A stretch of DNA of 64,000 nucleotides from Paenibacillus sp. 32352 (GCF_002042965.1 NZ_MZNT01000002.1:186001-250000), one strand, 5' to 3'; positions 52,386-61,562 are shown, counted from the first letter of the stretch. A program made the numbers and translations. Notes: generated from the letters alone by a model not told the origin.

Positions 52386-52400
52386 TGGTGATTTGTTAAT

Positions 52401-52413
52401 AGTAATAATTACT
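52401..52413. promoter_or_regulatory. Zur-type operator palindrome
   Basis: AGTAATAATTACT is a perfect 6-1-6 palindrome containing GTAAT-N-ATTAC, the core of the Bacillus Zur box. It lies 5 nt upstream of the -35 element at 52419 and in front of a zinc GTPase gene, with a Zur-like gene behind it. Together these make zinc control likely. Confidence 0.65.
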
Positions 52414-52418
52414 CATAA

Positions 52419-52447
52419 TTGACATTACTATCGGTAAGAGCTACAAT
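52419..52447 (+). promoter_or_regulatory. Promoter of the zinc GTPase-zur operon
   Basis: A perfect -35 TTGACA (52419-52424) and a TACAAT -10 (52442-52447) at 17 nt spacing, about 50 nt before the ATG at 52498. Confidence 0.75.
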
Positions 52448-52497
52448 TTTCTTATACGATGATTTTATTTGCAGATAGGCGAGGAGAGAAAGCGATC

Positions 52498-53532
52498 ATG
52501 ACAAAGGCCGTACCCGTACACATTTTATCCGGATTTCTGGGGAGCGGTAAGACGACGCTACTATCGCAGGCCATTGAATATTATAAGCAAAGCGGCAAAA
52601 AGCCCGCAGTGCTCATGAATGAGCTGGGCGATGTCAATTTGGACGGCATGCTGGTGGAAGACGATGTTCCGATGACCGAGATGCTGAGCGGTTGTATATG
52701 CTGCACGATCCGTGGGGATCTGGGGCTAGAGCTGAGGGACTTGATCCGGGATAATGACCCCGATGTGATATTCGTTGAATGTACGGGTGCCGCGAACCCG
52801 ATTGAAATATTGGATGGTGTGACCGATGCTTCGCTGTTAACGGAGCTTGAATTAAAATCCGTTATTACGGTCATCGACGCCGCTCAATTTCAAAAGCAGC
52901 ATGAAGGAGGGAAGAGCAAAACCTTCCGTCTAATGCAGGATCAAATTCGCTGCGCGACACAGCTGATTCTAAACAAGATCGATTTGGTTCCGACCGATGC
53001 AATTGCAGCTATTGAAAAGGGGATTCGCGAGCTGAATCCGGTTGCTCCCATGACGGCGACGGTTCGCTGTCAAGTCGATATGAGCTTGTTTGATCGGTTA
53101 ACAGAAGCTGAAGGGACGGTTACGGCATCGGAGCACGCGCATAGTGAAGCGGATCATGCTCATTGTCATATGGAAGATGGCGTGTGCACAGACCCGTCTC
53201 ATCATCACGATCACCATGCCGAACATGGACACGAGATGCATCACTCCCATGATCATGTCATGGTGTACACCCATTATTTTAGCAAACCTATTGATAGTGA
53301 GGAATTTGAGGCGCTGGTCGGCAGACTGCCGCAAGAGGTATATCGCGCCAAAGGCATTCTTCGTTTTTCAGATACGGCCAGCTTGTTTTTATTCCAATAC
53401 GCTTACCGTGAAATGGATTTTGTAAAAATAACTCCCAAGGAAGATTTGCCTAATGTAGCCGTATTTATCGGGGAGCATTTTTCGAAGGAAAGACTCGCGG
53501 CGGAACTGGCGGCGCTGGAGCGAGAGGATTGA
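52498..53532 (+). CDS. CobW/COG0523-family zinc GTPase with His-rich loop (ZNG1/ZigA-like)
   Basis: A 344-residue G3E GTPase. Walker A is GFLGSGKTT (12-20); the metal-binding CICC motif is at 66-69 (SGCICCTIRGDL); the G-domain guanine motif is LILNKIDLV. Between the G-domain and the CobW C-terminal domain (FSKPIDSEEFEALVGRLP) lies a loop with about 17 His (from HAHSEADHAHCHMEDG to HEMHHSHDHVM), a zinc store or sensor. COG0523 members deliver zinc to target enzymes during zinc shortage. The Zur-type site upstream agrees. ATG 52498 follows GAGGAGAG; the frame is open from 52459. The zur gene follows after 57 nt. Confidence 0.92.
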   Translation: MTKAVPVHILSGFLGSGKTTLLSQAIEYYKQSGKKPAVLMNELGDVNLDGMLVEDDVPMTEMLSGCICCTIRGDLGLELRDLIRDNDPDVIFVECTGAANPIEILDGVTDASLLTELELKSVITVIDAAQFQKQHEGGKSKTFRLMQDQIRCATQLILNKIDLVPTDAIAAIEKGIRELNPVAPMTATVRCQVDMSLFDRLTEAEGTVTASEHAHSEADHAHCHMEDGVCTDPSHHHDHHAEHGHEMHHSHDHVMVYTHYFSKPIDSEEFEALVGRLPQEVYRAKGILRFSDTASLFLFQYAYREMDFVKITPKEDLPNVAVFIGEHFSKERLAAELAALERED

Positions 53533-53589
53533 CTCCGTTGGCAAAATCGGGCATTATTAACCTAAGTATGCATAAATTGAGGGATAACT

Positions 53590-54048
53590 ATGTCAAATCA
53601 TGAGCATGAACAACATACGCAAGAAACCATTCAGGAAATGGTCCGGGCGATGGCCAATAAAGGATGGCGAATTACGGATCAACGCAAGAGCTTGGCTGCT
53701 TTATTTGCGGAGGCCGAAGGGTATTTGTCACCTAAGGATGTCTATGAGTCCATGAGGCAAAAGTATCCTGGCGTCAGCTTTGACACGGTATATCGGAACC
53801 TTCGTTTGTTAAGTGAAATGGGCGTGCTGGAGCAGTTTTATTTGAATGAAGGCGTAAAATTTCGTGCGCGCTGCCAATCGCATCATCATCACCATATGAT
53901 CTGTCTGCAATGTGAGAAAACCGTTACCTTCGAATTTTGTCCGATGAAGCACGTTCCCAATTTGCCGGGAGGCTTTCAAATTATGAATCACCGATTTGAA
54001 ATTTTTGGCTATTGTGATGACTGTGCGGCTAAAGCAACGAACCAATAA
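53590..54048 (+). CDS. zur: Fur-family regulator, Zur-like
   Basis: A 152-residue metalloregulator. The winged helix (GWRITDQRKSLAALFAEAEG, DVYESMRQKYPGVSFDTVYR) precedes the metal-binding half with RARCQSHHHHHMICLQCE and the C-terminal CDDC, giving two CxxC pairs for structural zinc and the His-rich sensory site. Position behind a zinc GTPase gene and a Zur-type operator make Zur the likely member, rather than Fur or PerR. With zinc bound it should repress this operon and other zinc uptake genes. ATG 53590 has GAGGG upstream. Confidence 0.9.
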   Translation: MSNHEHEQHTQETIQEMVRAMANKGWRITDQRKSLAALFAEAEGYLSPKDVYESMRQKYPGVSFDTVYRNLRLLSEMGVLEQFYLNEGVKFRARCQSHHHHHMICLQCEKTVTFEFCPMKHVPNLPGGFQIMNHRFEIFGYCDDCAAKATNQ

Positions 54049-54063
54049 CGTATAACCGAAGAG

Positions 54064-54097
54064 CCTTTGGATCCTGGGTGATCCGAAGGTTTTTTTG
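54064..54097 (+). terminator. Terminator of the zinc operon
   Basis: A 10-bp stem with one G-T pair (54064-54073 with 54080-54089), 6-nt loop and a run of T, 15 nt after the zur stop. Confidence 0.85.
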
Positions 54098-54189
54098 CTA
54101 TATAGAGTCCACGCAAACACTTGAATCGGCTATGACGCCAAGAGCTGCTTTAAGGGTTATTTTGCTTTTGATAAAATGTTAAAAAACGA

Positions 54190-54218
54190 TTGACACATTT
54201 CACCAGCGGTGCTAATAT
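54190..54218 (+). promoter_or_regulatory. Promoter of the sulfate-transport operon
   Basis: A perfect -35 TTGACA (54190-54195) and TAATAT -10 (54213-54218) at 17 nt spacing, 157 nt before the first ATG. The long leader contains a TCATAGTAATCAGATCGGAA stretch just after the start of transcription that could be a sulfur-regulator site, but I could not match it safely to CymR or CysL consensus. No complete S-box structure was seen in the leader. Confidence 0.7.
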
Positions 54219-54374
54219 ACTGACTATAAATCATAGTAATCAGATCGGAATAAAAGTTAATCAACCGGACCACCGGAGATTTCAAGCCGAGATAAGGAGA
54301 CGAAAGCTTCTTATTGAACAACAGATTACATATGGTTCGACTTGGTCCTATATAAATGAGGGGAGAAAATAAAG

Positions 54375-55466
54375 ATGTCGAATGTACGCCTGTTGAATTG
54401 GAAAAAGTGGTCCGTTGTCAGTTTAGTCAGTTTATCCTTGCTGGGTCTTACCGCATGCGGCGGAGGAGCAGGGGCTCCTGCGGCGGGAACGGCTCCGACA
54501 GGCTCGCCGGACAATAAGACGGCAGCGGCAAAGCCCGTAGAGCTTCTCAACGTATCCTATGATCCTACACGCGAACTGTACCAGGATTATAACAAAGCAT
54601 TTGCAACCTATTGGAAAAATAAAACCGGCCAAACTGTTACCTTCAAGCAATCCCACGGCGGCTCCGGCAAACAAGGGCGGTCGGTGATCGACGGGCTGGA
54701 GGCGGATGTCGTAACATTGGCACTTGCTTACGATATTGATGCGATCCAGGAGGCGGGCTTGATCCAGAAGGATTGGCAGAAGAAGCTGGCCAACAACAGC
54801 TCTCCTTACACTTCAACGATAGTTTTCCTGGTTAAAAAAGGGAATCCCAAAGGGATCAAGGACTGGGACGATTTAATCAAACCGGGTGTTCAGGTCATTA
54901 CCCCGAATCCGAAGACATCGGGTGGCGCCCGCTGGAATTACGTAGCCGCTTGGGGCTATGCGTATCAGAAGTATGGAAAGGATGAGGCCAAAGCGAAGGA
55001 TTTCGTGCAGCAGCTGTTCAAAAACGTGCCGGTGCTGGATTCCGGAGCCCGTGATTCTACAACGACCTTCGTACAGCGCGGCATTGGTGATGTCTTGATT
55101 GCCTGGGAGAATGAAGCCTACTTGTCTATTAACGAGTTTGGCAAAGATAAATACGAGATCGTAACGCCTTCTATCAGCGTGCTGGCTGAGCCACCGGTTG
55201 CAGTTGTCGATAAAGTCGCCGATAAAAAAGGAACCCGTGAAGTAGCGCAAGCATACCTGGAATACTTGTACACTGAGGAAGGCCAAAATATTGCGGCGAA
55301 AAATTACTACCGTCCTCGTCTGGAATCGGTAGCCAAGAAATATGAATCCCAATTCAGTAAAGTCAACCTGTTCACCATAGACGATGAACCGTTCGGCGGA
55401 TGGACGAAGACGCAGAAGACGCATTTTAACGATGGCGGCGTGTTTGACCAAATCTATAAACCATAA
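54375..55466 (+). CDS. sbp: Sulfate/thiosulfate ABC importer, substrate-binding lipoprotein
   Basis: A 363-residue extracellular lipoprotein (lipobox LTAC, Cys28; Gly-rich linker after it). It has the family signatures of sulfate-binding proteins: [50 protein letters not shown] and [19 protein letters not shown]. It captures sulfate or thiosulfate and hands it to the two permeases encoded next. The ATG has GAGGGGAG upstream. It is the first gene of a six-gene run reaching 59503. Confidence 0.95.
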   Translation: MSNVRLLNWKKWSVVSLVSLSLLGLTACGGGAGAPAAGTAPTGSPDNKTAAAKPVELLNVSYDPTRELYQDYNKAFATYWKNKTGQTVTFKQSHGGSGKQGRSVIDGLEADVVTLALAYDIDAIQEAGLIQKDWQKKLANNSSPYTSTIVFLVKKGNPKGIKDWDDLIKPGVQVITPNPKTSGGARWNYVAAWGYAYQKYGKDEAKAKDFVQQLFKNVPVLDSGARDSTTTFVQRGIGDVLIAWENEAYLSINEFGKDKYEIVTPSISVLAEPPVAVVDKVADKKGTREVAQAYLEYLYTEEGQNIAAKNYYRPRLESVAKKYESQFSKVNLFTIDDEPFGGWTKTQKTHFNDGGVFDQIYKP

Positions 55467-55520
55467 CTTTAAAAGATAGAGTAGGAATGAAAGAGAATGA
55501 AAGTCAGAGGAGAGAAATCC

Positions 55521-56357
55521 ATGGCAAAAGGTTGGAAAGAGCGCAGTATATTACCTGGTTTTGGATTGTCGATGGGCTTCACGGTGTTATATCTCAGTTT
55601 AATCGTCCTCTTTCCGTTATCTGCCATCTTCATAAAAACATCAGGGTTGTCATGGGTGCAGTTTTGGCACGTGGTCACGGATCCGCGTGTCCTCGCATCC
55701 TACAAAATCAGCTTCGGGACGGCAATCGGGGCTGCATTGGTTAACACTGTATTCGGATTTATCGTTGCCTGGGTCCTTGTACGATATTCCTTTCCGGGTA
55801 AACGGTTCATAGACGCGCTGGTTGATCTTCCTTTCGCTCTGCCTACAGCCGTAGCGGGGATTGCCTTGACCACGATTTATTCGCAAAATGGCTGGATCGG
55901 CAGTATTCTCGAGCCCCTTGGCATCAAGGTTGCCTTTACCCCTATCGGCATCGCGCTTGCCCTTACGTTTATCGGCATCCCCTTTGTTGTACGCACGCTG
56001 CAGCCGGTTATCGAGGAGCTGGAGAAGGATATTGAGGAGGCAGCGGTTAGTCTTGGTGCGCGCAGATGGAGAACGTTCAGGAAAATTATTTTTCCCGAGC
56101 TGCTGCCGGCCTTGTTGACCGGATTTACGCTAGCTTTCGCCAGAGCGGTGGGAGAGTACGGCTCCGTCGTTTTCATCTCGGGGAACATGCCGATGAAGAC
56201 CGAAATTGCCCCACTGCTTATCATGACCAAACTGGAGCAGTACGATTATGCAGGAGCAACCGCTATCGCGCTTGTCATGCTGGTCATTTCCTTCCTGATG
56301 CTGCTGGTCATCAACTTCATCCAATGGCGGGCGAACCGCTTGAATGTATCGAATTAA
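55521..56357 (+). CDS. cysT: Sulfate ABC importer permease CysT
   Basis: A 278-residue membrane protein with about six membrane segments. Family stretches are [38 protein letters not shown] and the coupling loop [20 protein letters not shown], followed by [20 protein letters not shown]. It pairs with CysW to form the sulfate channel. ATG 55521 is chosen since AGAGGAG lies 9 nt upstream; ATG 55497 would add eight residues and overlap that site. The gap to cysW holds a tandem hairpin repeat. Confidence 0.94.
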   Translation: MAKGWKERSILPGFGLSMGFTVLYLSLIVLFPLSAIFIKTSGLSWVQFWHVVTDPRVLASYKISFGTAIGAALVNTVFGFIVAWVLVRYSFPGKRFIDALVDLPFALPTAVAGIALTTIYSQNGWIGSILEPLGIKVAFTPIGIALALTFIGIPFVVRTLQPVIEELEKDIEEAAVSLGARRWRTFRKIIFPELLPALLTGFTLAFARAVGEYGSVVFISGNMPMKTEIAPLLIMTKLEQYDYAGATAIALVMLVISFLMLLVINFIQWRANRLNVSN

Positions 56358-56359
56358 CG

Positions 56360-56429
56360 CTTACGAAGTAAGTTTTGCACAGCAAAACTCAAGCAACTCT
56401 TACGATGTAAGTTTTGCACAGCAAAACTC
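56360..56429. repeat. Two tandem 31-bp hairpin repeats between cysT and cysW
   Basis: Two copies with a 39-bp period (56360-56390 and 56399-56429) differ at one base. Each contains an 8-bp stem AGTTTTGC-aca-GCAAAACT, so the mRNA would hold two small hairpins just before the cysW ribosome site. Confidence 0.8.
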
Positions 56430-56444
56430 TGAGGAGGGACCCCC

Positions 56445-57329
56445 ATGGCCGGATACGTGGCAACCGTAAAAATAGGTTCGGGAGTTAAGGATAGACCCAA
56501 GCACATTACCGAACCGGCGGTCGTGAAATGGATTTTAATCGCCATTGCAATAGCATTCCTGGGCTTTCTGCTTGTGCTTCCGCTCATTTCAGTGTTTGTC
56601 GAGGCATTCCGAAAGGGCAGCGAAGTGTACTTCAAGGCATTTTCCGATCCGGATGCCGCAGCAGCCATAAGACTGACTCTAATGACGGCGGCCATTGCCG
56701 TTCCGCTCAATCTAGTGTTCGGCGTCGCGGCAGCATGGGCGATCACCAAGTTCAAATTTAAAGGCAAAAATGTACTCATTACTCTAATAGATCTTCCTTT
56801 CGCCGTATCGCCCGTCATCTCCGGTTTGATCTATGTGTTATTATTCGGAGCCAGAGGGTGGTTCGGACCCTGGCTGGGAGAGCATGATATCAAAATCATA
56901 TTCGCGCTGCCGGGCATTGTGCTCGCAACGGTATTTGTTACATTCCCCTTTGTAGCGCGCGAGCTAATCCCTCTGATGCAGGCGCAGGGCGTTCAAGAAG
57001 AGGAAGCCGCCGTAACGTTAGGCGCCAAAGGCTGGCGCATCTTCTGGAAGATAACGCTGCCCAACATTAAATGGGGGCTCTTGTACGGGATCATCTTGTG
57101 TAACGCAAGAGCGATGGGAGAGTTCGGCGCTGTTTCCGTCGTCTCGGGACACATCCGCGGTTCAACGAACACGGTTCCGCTCCATATTCAAATCTTGTAC
57201 AACGAGTACAACTTCGCAGGCGCTTTTGCCATGGCATCCTTGCTGGTGCTGCTTGCAATTATCACGCTTGTGGTAAAGTCGGTCATTGAATGGAAGTTTA
57301 ACGGTTTGAAGCAGCAGGAAGGGGAGTAA
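56445..57329 (+). CDS. cysW: Sulfate ABC importer permease CysW
   Basis: A 294-residue second permease with about six membrane segments, starting after a basic N-terminal tail. Family stretches are [40 protein letters not shown], the coupling loop [20 protein letters not shown] and [29 protein letters not shown] site gives the ATG. It lies 87 nt behind cysT across the hairpin repeats and 6 nt before cysA. Confidence 0.95.
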   Translation: MAGYVATVKIGSGVKDRPKHITEPAVVKWILIAIAIAFLGFLLVLPLISVFVEAFRKGSEVYFKAFSDPDAAAAIRLTLMTAAIAVPLNLVFGVAAAWAITKFKFKGKNVLITLIDLPFAVSPVISGLIYVLLFGARGWFGPWLGEHDIKIIFALPGIVLATVFVTFPFVARELIPLMQAQGVQEEEAAVTLGAKGWRIFWKITLPNIKWGLLYGIILCNARAMGEFGAVSVVSGHIRGSTNTVPLHIQILYNEYNFAGAFAMASLLVLLAIITLVVKSVIEWKFNGLKQQEGE

Positions 57330-57335
57330 GAGAGC

Positions 57336-58397
57336 ATGCATATCGTAGCCAAACACTTGATGAAAAGCTTTGGCCGCTTTCAAGCCACCAAAGACGTCAG
57401 TTTTGAGATTGAAAAAGGAAAGCTGATCGGCCTGCTCGGACCGAGCGGCGGCGGTAAAACGACCATCCTGCGTATGCTGGCAGGCCTGGAGGAGCCGGAC
57501 TCCGGGGAGATTTTGTTTCACGGACAAAAGGTGAATCATCTTCCTCCCCAGGAGCGGGGCATCGGATTTGTATTTCAGAATTACGCGCTATTTCGCCATA
57601 TGAACGTATTTGAAAATATCGCCTTCGGCTTGTCGGTTCAGAAGCGGCCGAAGTCGGAGATCAAAGCCCGGGTCAGCGAGCTGGTGGAGCTTACTGGACT
57701 GAAGGGTCTGGAAAAGAGGCTGCCTCACCAGCTATCGGGGGGACAACGGCAGCGGGTTGCTTTTGCCCGGGCCATTGCCCCTGAGCCTCAGCTGCTGCTG
57801 CTCGATGAGCCTTTTGCCGCCATTGATGCGAAGGTCCGCAAGGAGCTGCGCACTTGGCTTAAGGATATGATCAATCGGGTCGGAATTACGACCATCTTCG
57901 TCACCCACGATCAGGAGGAGGCGGTCGAGGTAGCCGATCAGATCATGATCATCAATCAAGGAGCCTTGGAGCAAAAGGGGACGCCGATCGATATTTATCA
58001 AAATCCGGAAACACCGTTCGTCGCCGGATTTATCGGGGAATCGAACAGTCTGGAACGCATCAATACGTTCAAAGGCTTTGAGAAAGCCGAGCTGCAGGAC
58101 GCCAAAGCCATTATCCGGCCTGAATTTGTCGAAATCGGGTTCCCCAGCGAAATCTCGTTTCCTTCCGCTTCAGAGATGGGCACGGTCAAAAACATTTATT
58201 TCCGCGGCACCAACTGGCAGGTGGAGGTAGAGGTGCATGACCAGATCTTATTCGCATACAGATCCTTGGAGCTTGAGACGTTAAAACCGGGTGATCCGGT
58301 ACAGGTTCTTATTCATCGGGTTTATTTGTTCAATGATAGGGAAAATCTAACGGTGGAGAACGGTTTGAAAATCGATCCGCTGCCGGTACACATTTAA
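57336..58397 (+). CDS. cysA: Sulfate ABC importer ATP-binding protein CysA
   Basis: A 353-residue ATPase of the sulfate importer. Walker A is GPSGGGKTT (35-43), signature QLSGGQRQRVAFARA, Walker B LLLLDEPFAAID and H-loop VTHDQEEA. A C-terminal regulatory TOBE-like domain follows (IRPEFVEIGFPSEI to VQVLIHRVYLFN), as usual for CysA. It should bind the CysT/CysW coupling loops in the cytoplasm. The start has AGGGGAG upstream. Confidence 0.95.
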   Translation: MHIVAKHLMKSFGRFQATKDVSFEIEKGKLIGLLGPSGGGKTTILRMLAGLEEPDSGEILFHGQKVNHLPPQERGIGFVFQNYALFRHMNVFENIAFGLSVQKRPKSEIKARVSELVELTGLKGLEKRLPHQLSGGQRQRVAFARAIAPEPQLLLLDEPFAAIDAKVRKELRTWLKDMINRVGITTIFVTHDQEEAVEVADQIMIINQGALEQKGTPIDIYQNPETPFVAGFIGESNSLERINTFKGFEKAELQDAKAIIRPEFVEIGFPSEISFPSASEMGTVKNIYFRGTNWQVEVEVHDQILFAYRSLELETLKPGDPVQVLIHRVYLFNDRENLTVENGLKIDPLPVHI

Positions 58398-58416
58398 TCG
58401 AAAGGAAGAGTTGTCA

Positions 58417-59226
58417 ATGGAACATCACATCACAATACAAAGCGAATATGCGGAGCTGGCGGCAACTCTTCATTATCCTGCGTCGACTGGGTCCAAAAAT
58501 CCAATTATTATTATCGCCCACGGATTTATCGGCAACCGGATCGGCGTCGACCGGCTGTTTGTCAAAGCGGCAAGGGAGTTTAGCGAACAAGGCTACATGG
58601 TGCTGCGGTTTGATTTTGCAGGATGCGGAGAGAGCTCCGGGGATTACGGGTCCGGAGGGCTGGATGCGATGATCGACCAAACCCGTTCTGTCATTGATTA
58701 TGCCTTGAAAATCGATTGTGTAGATCCTGCCCGTGTCATTCTGCTTGGACACAGCCTTGGCGGTGCAGTAGCTGTACTTACCGCTGCGAGAGATAAAAGA
58801 ATTAAGTCGCTGGTGCTTTGGTCCGCCGTGGCTCATCCTTTTAACGATATCATAAAGATTATTGGCAAAAAAACATATGAGGAAGCCGTTCAATTGGGTT
58901 CCTCCGATTACTTGGGCTATTCCTTCAAGCCTGCCTATTTCGAATCGCTAGCAGGTCATCAGCCTTTGGAGCAAACCCGAAAGTTTACCGGAGATGTGTT
59001 CGTCGTGCATGGAACGAATGATGATGTGATTCCCGTTGATTACTGCTTCCTGTATCAAAAGCTGTTCTGGTTAAGATCGCAGGGACAATGCGACAAAGAG
59101 GTTATTTTCCAAGCGGATCATACGTATTCCTCCGGTCAAGCCTATATTCAATTGATTTCGGCTACGAAAAACTGGCTGTTATCCTTAGAGAAGCGAAGAA
59201 ACGACTGGTACGACTGGACAATCTGA
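58417..59226 (+). CDS. Alpha/beta hydrolase in the sulfate operon
   Basis: A 269-residue cytoplasmic hydrolase of the feruloyl/cinnamoyl-esterase or BAAT-like group. The nucleophile is Ser113 in LLGHSLGGAVAV, oxyanion region IAHGFIGNRIGVDR, acid Asp in VVHGTNDDVIP and catalytic His in QADHTYSSG. The substrate is unknown; location 19 nt behind cysA suggests a role in handling an ester-containing or sulfur compound, which is only context. ATG 58417 follows GGAAGAG. Confidence 0.87.
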   Translation: MEHHITIQSEYAELAATLHYPASTGSKNPIIIIAHGFIGNRIGVDRLFVKAAREFSEQGYMVLRFDFAGCGESSGDYGSGGLDAMIDQTRSVIDYALKIDCVDPARVILLGHSLGGAVAVLTAARDKRIKSLVLWSAVAHPFNDIIKIIGKKTYEEAVQLGSSDYLGYSFKPAYFESLAGHQPLEQTRKFTGDVFVVHGTNDDVIPVDYCFLYQKLFWLRSQGQCDKEVIFQADHTYSSGQAYIQLISATKNWLLSLEKRRNDWYDWTI

Positions 59227-59290
59227 CATTATTTTTTTAGTCTATATTCCGACAAAAAACATAGGAATAATAATAATGGAGGGATGACAA

Positions 59291-59503
59291 ATGGCAAAAC
59301 CGTTACAAGTAGATGAACTGTGGAGCAGCAGAATTGTGAACTCTGTTAATGGATTGGAGTACGGCACGGTGCAGATTGTGGTGCATGACGGCAGAATCGT
59401 ACAAATTGAGAGGACCGAACGTAAAAGATTCGAGTCTGAAGCCGCTTTGCGGGATCAGCATGCTGTAGATGCCAGACAACAAGGAAACCGCCGCAAAGGC
59501 TGA
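59291..59503 (+). CDS. yezD: YezD-like small protein (DUF2292 family)
   Basis: A 70-residue protein with the family core NGLEYGTVQIVVHDGRIVQI followed by ERTERKRF and a hydrophilic tail. Short proteins of this type are commonly found beside sulfur-assimilation genes in Bacillales, and here it stands after the sulfate transporter. Molecular role unknown. The ATG has TGGAGGG 7 nt upstream. It is 64 nt behind the hydrolase gene and before the terminator at 59533, so it ends the operon. Confidence 0.85.
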   Translation: MAKPLQVDELWSSRIVNSVNGLEYGTVQIVVHDGRIVQIERTERKRFESEAALRDQHAVDARQQGNRRKG

Positions 59504-59532
59504 ACTATATAGCTGTCGACCGGTATACCGGA

Positions 59533-59591
59533 GACTGTTCGAAAATTCGCGAATTCCCTTTAGGAATTGCGGATAATCGGACGGTCTTTTT
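59533..59591 (+). terminator. Terminator of the sulfate operon
   Basis: A long imperfect hairpin (GAC...AATTCC/GGAATT...GTC) with G-T pairs and a TTTTT tail. Confidence 0.7.
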
Positions 59592-59644
59592 GGTTTCTAC
59601 AGCAGGATGACTCTATTACCTTAAATCTGGGGGAGTGAAGTTCG

Positions 59645-59971
59645 ATGATAGCTAATGTGGAATCATGGTCCGAATTGAGCGAATCGGAAGTATTGCATTT
59701 GCCGGATATCCAGTTTGTCACGTATTGCTTTCAAACGTTCGGTTTGAATCGTGGGATCTATAATACGATAGACCAATGGTTATACAATTTCGGATATAAG
59801 AATGTGCTTCAGCGGCGGAGCGCTACCGTATCCTTTTTGAACCTGGTTAAGGAAAAGAACGGAGCGGAGCGCACTAACGGCAGCATCCTTCGTTTTGGCA
59901 AAGGCGGCGTGACCAAGCAGCTGTATGATTTTATCCATCTCCCCGTCCCGGTGTTTCTGAATCAGAATTAA
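59645..59971 (+). CDS. Hypothetical protein, 108 residues
   Basis: A soluble protein without signal peptide or known motif: an acidic start (SWSELSESEVLHLPDIQ), an aromatic middle (CFQTFGLNRGIYNTIDQWLY) and a basic C-terminal half. GGGGGAGTG lies before the ATG. It stands alone behind the sulfate-operon terminator. I do not recognise it. Confidence 0.65.
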   Translation: MIANVESWSELSESEVLHLPDIQFVTYCFQTFGLNRGIYNTIDQWLYNFGYKNVLQRRSATVSFLNLVKEKNGAERTNGSILRFGKGGVTKQLYDFIHLPVPVFLNQN

Positions 59972-60127
59972 TGATCTGAAAAACAATCCACTCTCCTTCA
60001 TTGGAGTGAAGAAACGTGCTATTAAAATGGAGTAATATATATACTATTCCAAAATATATAAATATATGGTAAAATTATCCTGTGAATAGTGGCCGCTATT
60101 TATATCCAATTTTGGGAGGTAGAATTT

Positions 60128-60583
60128 ATGAAAAAAATGAAGTCATTGCTGCTCTCTGCATTTGTACTCATTATGGTCTTCGCTATCGCCTCATCTGCCT
60201 ATGCCAATACGTATAGAAAAGGCACAACGTACAATGATCCTATGATATTTTATGGCTACAGCGATAATTTCAGAGGGTATTTTACTTCTTATTCCGATGC
60301 CGATTATTATAAACACACGAATACTTCCTCTGCATTTGAGCATTTTTATATTAATTTCGATACTATTGATGATAGAAGCTACGATTATTTCATAAGCTCC
60401 ATTGGAGTCACAGGGCTAGGTTCTGTCGCTAATCGTGTATTTTCTGCAACTGGCCGCGAATCTTGGGAAATTAATCTTGCTCCGGGCGGGGTGCTGGATA
60501 TCAAGGCGAAGCCGTTTAACCCTAGCAAGGTAGATCAAAGCATTCACTATGAAATCTGGTGGGCGAAGACTCCGCTATTTTAA
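60128..60583 (+). CDS. Small secreted protein of unknown function
   Basis: A 151-residue product with a signal peptide (KKMKSLLLSAFVLIMVFAIA, cleavage near AYA-NT) and a Tyr/Ser/Asp-rich beta-type mature part (YSDNFRGYFTSYSDADYYKH). No Cys, no catalytic motif. TGGGAGG lies 8 nt before ATG 60128; the frame is open from 60089. The gene and its upstream region are more AT-rich than the surroundings, hinting at acquisition. It has its own terminator. Confidence 0.75.
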   Translation: MKKMKSLLLSAFVLIMVFAIASSAYANTYRKGTTYNDPMIFYGYSDNFRGYFTSYSDADYYKHTNTSSAFEHFYINFDTIDDRSYDYFISSIGVTGLGSVANRVFSATGRESWEINLAPGGVLDIKAKPFNPSKVDQSIHYEIWWAKTPLF

Positions 60584-60599
60584 TATGCTGGAATACACC

Positions 60600-60633
60600 A
60601 AAACGGCCTCCGTACGCGGAGCGCCGTTTTTCA
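60600..60633. terminator. Terminator between the secreted-protein and EamA genes
   Basis: AAAACGGC and GCCGTTTT arms with an inner CTCCG/CGGAG stem and one bulged C; T-runs on both sides suit the convergent genes. Confidence 0.85.
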
Positions 60634-60659
60634 TTTTTCTCTACCCTATCATGAATCTG

Positions 60660-61562
60660 CTACTGAGCTTTTTGCGGCTCATACCGGACATGATTGTTTC
60701 TAATGAATATCCATACGCCGAATATAAGCAAAAGACCGGCAGCAACCTGAATCGCATTGATGGATTCCCCCAGGATCATCCAGGCTAAAAGGGTGGCTCC
60801 TATCGGCTCCCCAAAGACGGCGCTGGACACGGAGGCTGCGTTAACATACTTGAGTGCCCAATTGAACAGAACATGGCCGAATACCGTAGGCACGATAGCT
60901 AACAGCAGAAATAAGACATATTCGTTAATCGAGTAATCAATGAACGAATATCCGTTAAAGCCGTTGTAGATGGCAAAGCATATCCCGGCCACTAAGAATA
61001 CGACAAAGCTGTACAGCAGAGAGGGGATATGCTTGCTCAGTTTTTGACCCAGAAGCATATGTACCGCCACGGCAGCAGTCCCCAGAAGTGAGAGCAGATC
61101 CCCTAGCAATGCGCCCCCCGAAACGGTAAAGTCTTTAAACCCAATCATCATAGCGGCTAGGACCGCAAGGCAGATTCCGGCCACTGCCGCTGTGGTTGTC
61201 CGTTCCCGATAAACGATGAAGGCTCCAGCCAGAACAAAGATCGGCTCCAAAGTAAGAAGCACGGTGGAGCTTGCTACCGACGTGTATTTCAAGGAAGCCA
61301 TCCATAGCAGGAAGTGAAGGCCGAGAGCTGCACCGGAGCCGATAAGCAAGAGCCAATCCTTTCTGGATAGCTTCTTAATATCTGGTATATATTTCCACAT
61401 CATAGGCAGCATCAGCAGGTTTGTAATGAAGAGTCTGTACATCCCGGATACCGAGACCGGTGCTGATGACAGCTTGACGAAGATAGATGAGAACGAGATG
61501 GCTATGATCCCCGCGGTAAAAACTATCCACAATGGGAAAGGGCTTCTTTTATTGGTAATCAT
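60660..61562 (-). CDS. EamA/DMT-family transporter
   Basis: A 300-residue membrane protein with ten predicted segments in two EamA repeats. The first ends around SSTVLLTLEPIFVLAGAFIV, the second around VSSAVFGEPIGATLLAWMIL, each with the typical Glu-Pro. Family members export amino acids, purines or other metabolites; the substrate cannot be read from the sequence. ATG 61562 has GGAGGAAT upstream. It is convergent with the secreted-protein gene and divergent from the amino-acid importer. Confidence 0.92.
   Translation of the reverse strand: MITNKRSPFPLWIVFTAGIIAISFSSIFVKLSSAPVSVSGMYRLFITNLLMLPMMWKYIPDIKKLSRKDWLLLIGSGAALGLHFLLWMASLKYTSVASSTVLLTLEPIFVLAGAFIVYRERTTTAAVAGICLAVLAAMMIGFKDFTVSGGALLGDLLSLLGTAAVAVHMLLGQKLSKHIPSLLYSFVVFLVAGICFAIYNGFNGYSFIDYSINEYVLFLLLAIVPTVFGHVLFNWALKYVNAASVSSAVFGEPIGATLLAWMILGESINAIQVAAGLLLIFGVWIFIRNNHVRYEPQKAQ

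Noticed and set aside
54219-54374. S-box (SAM) or T-box leader before the sulfate operon
   Set aside because: The leader lacks the conserved core elements and a terminator/antiterminator pair; only a possible protein-binding site is visible.
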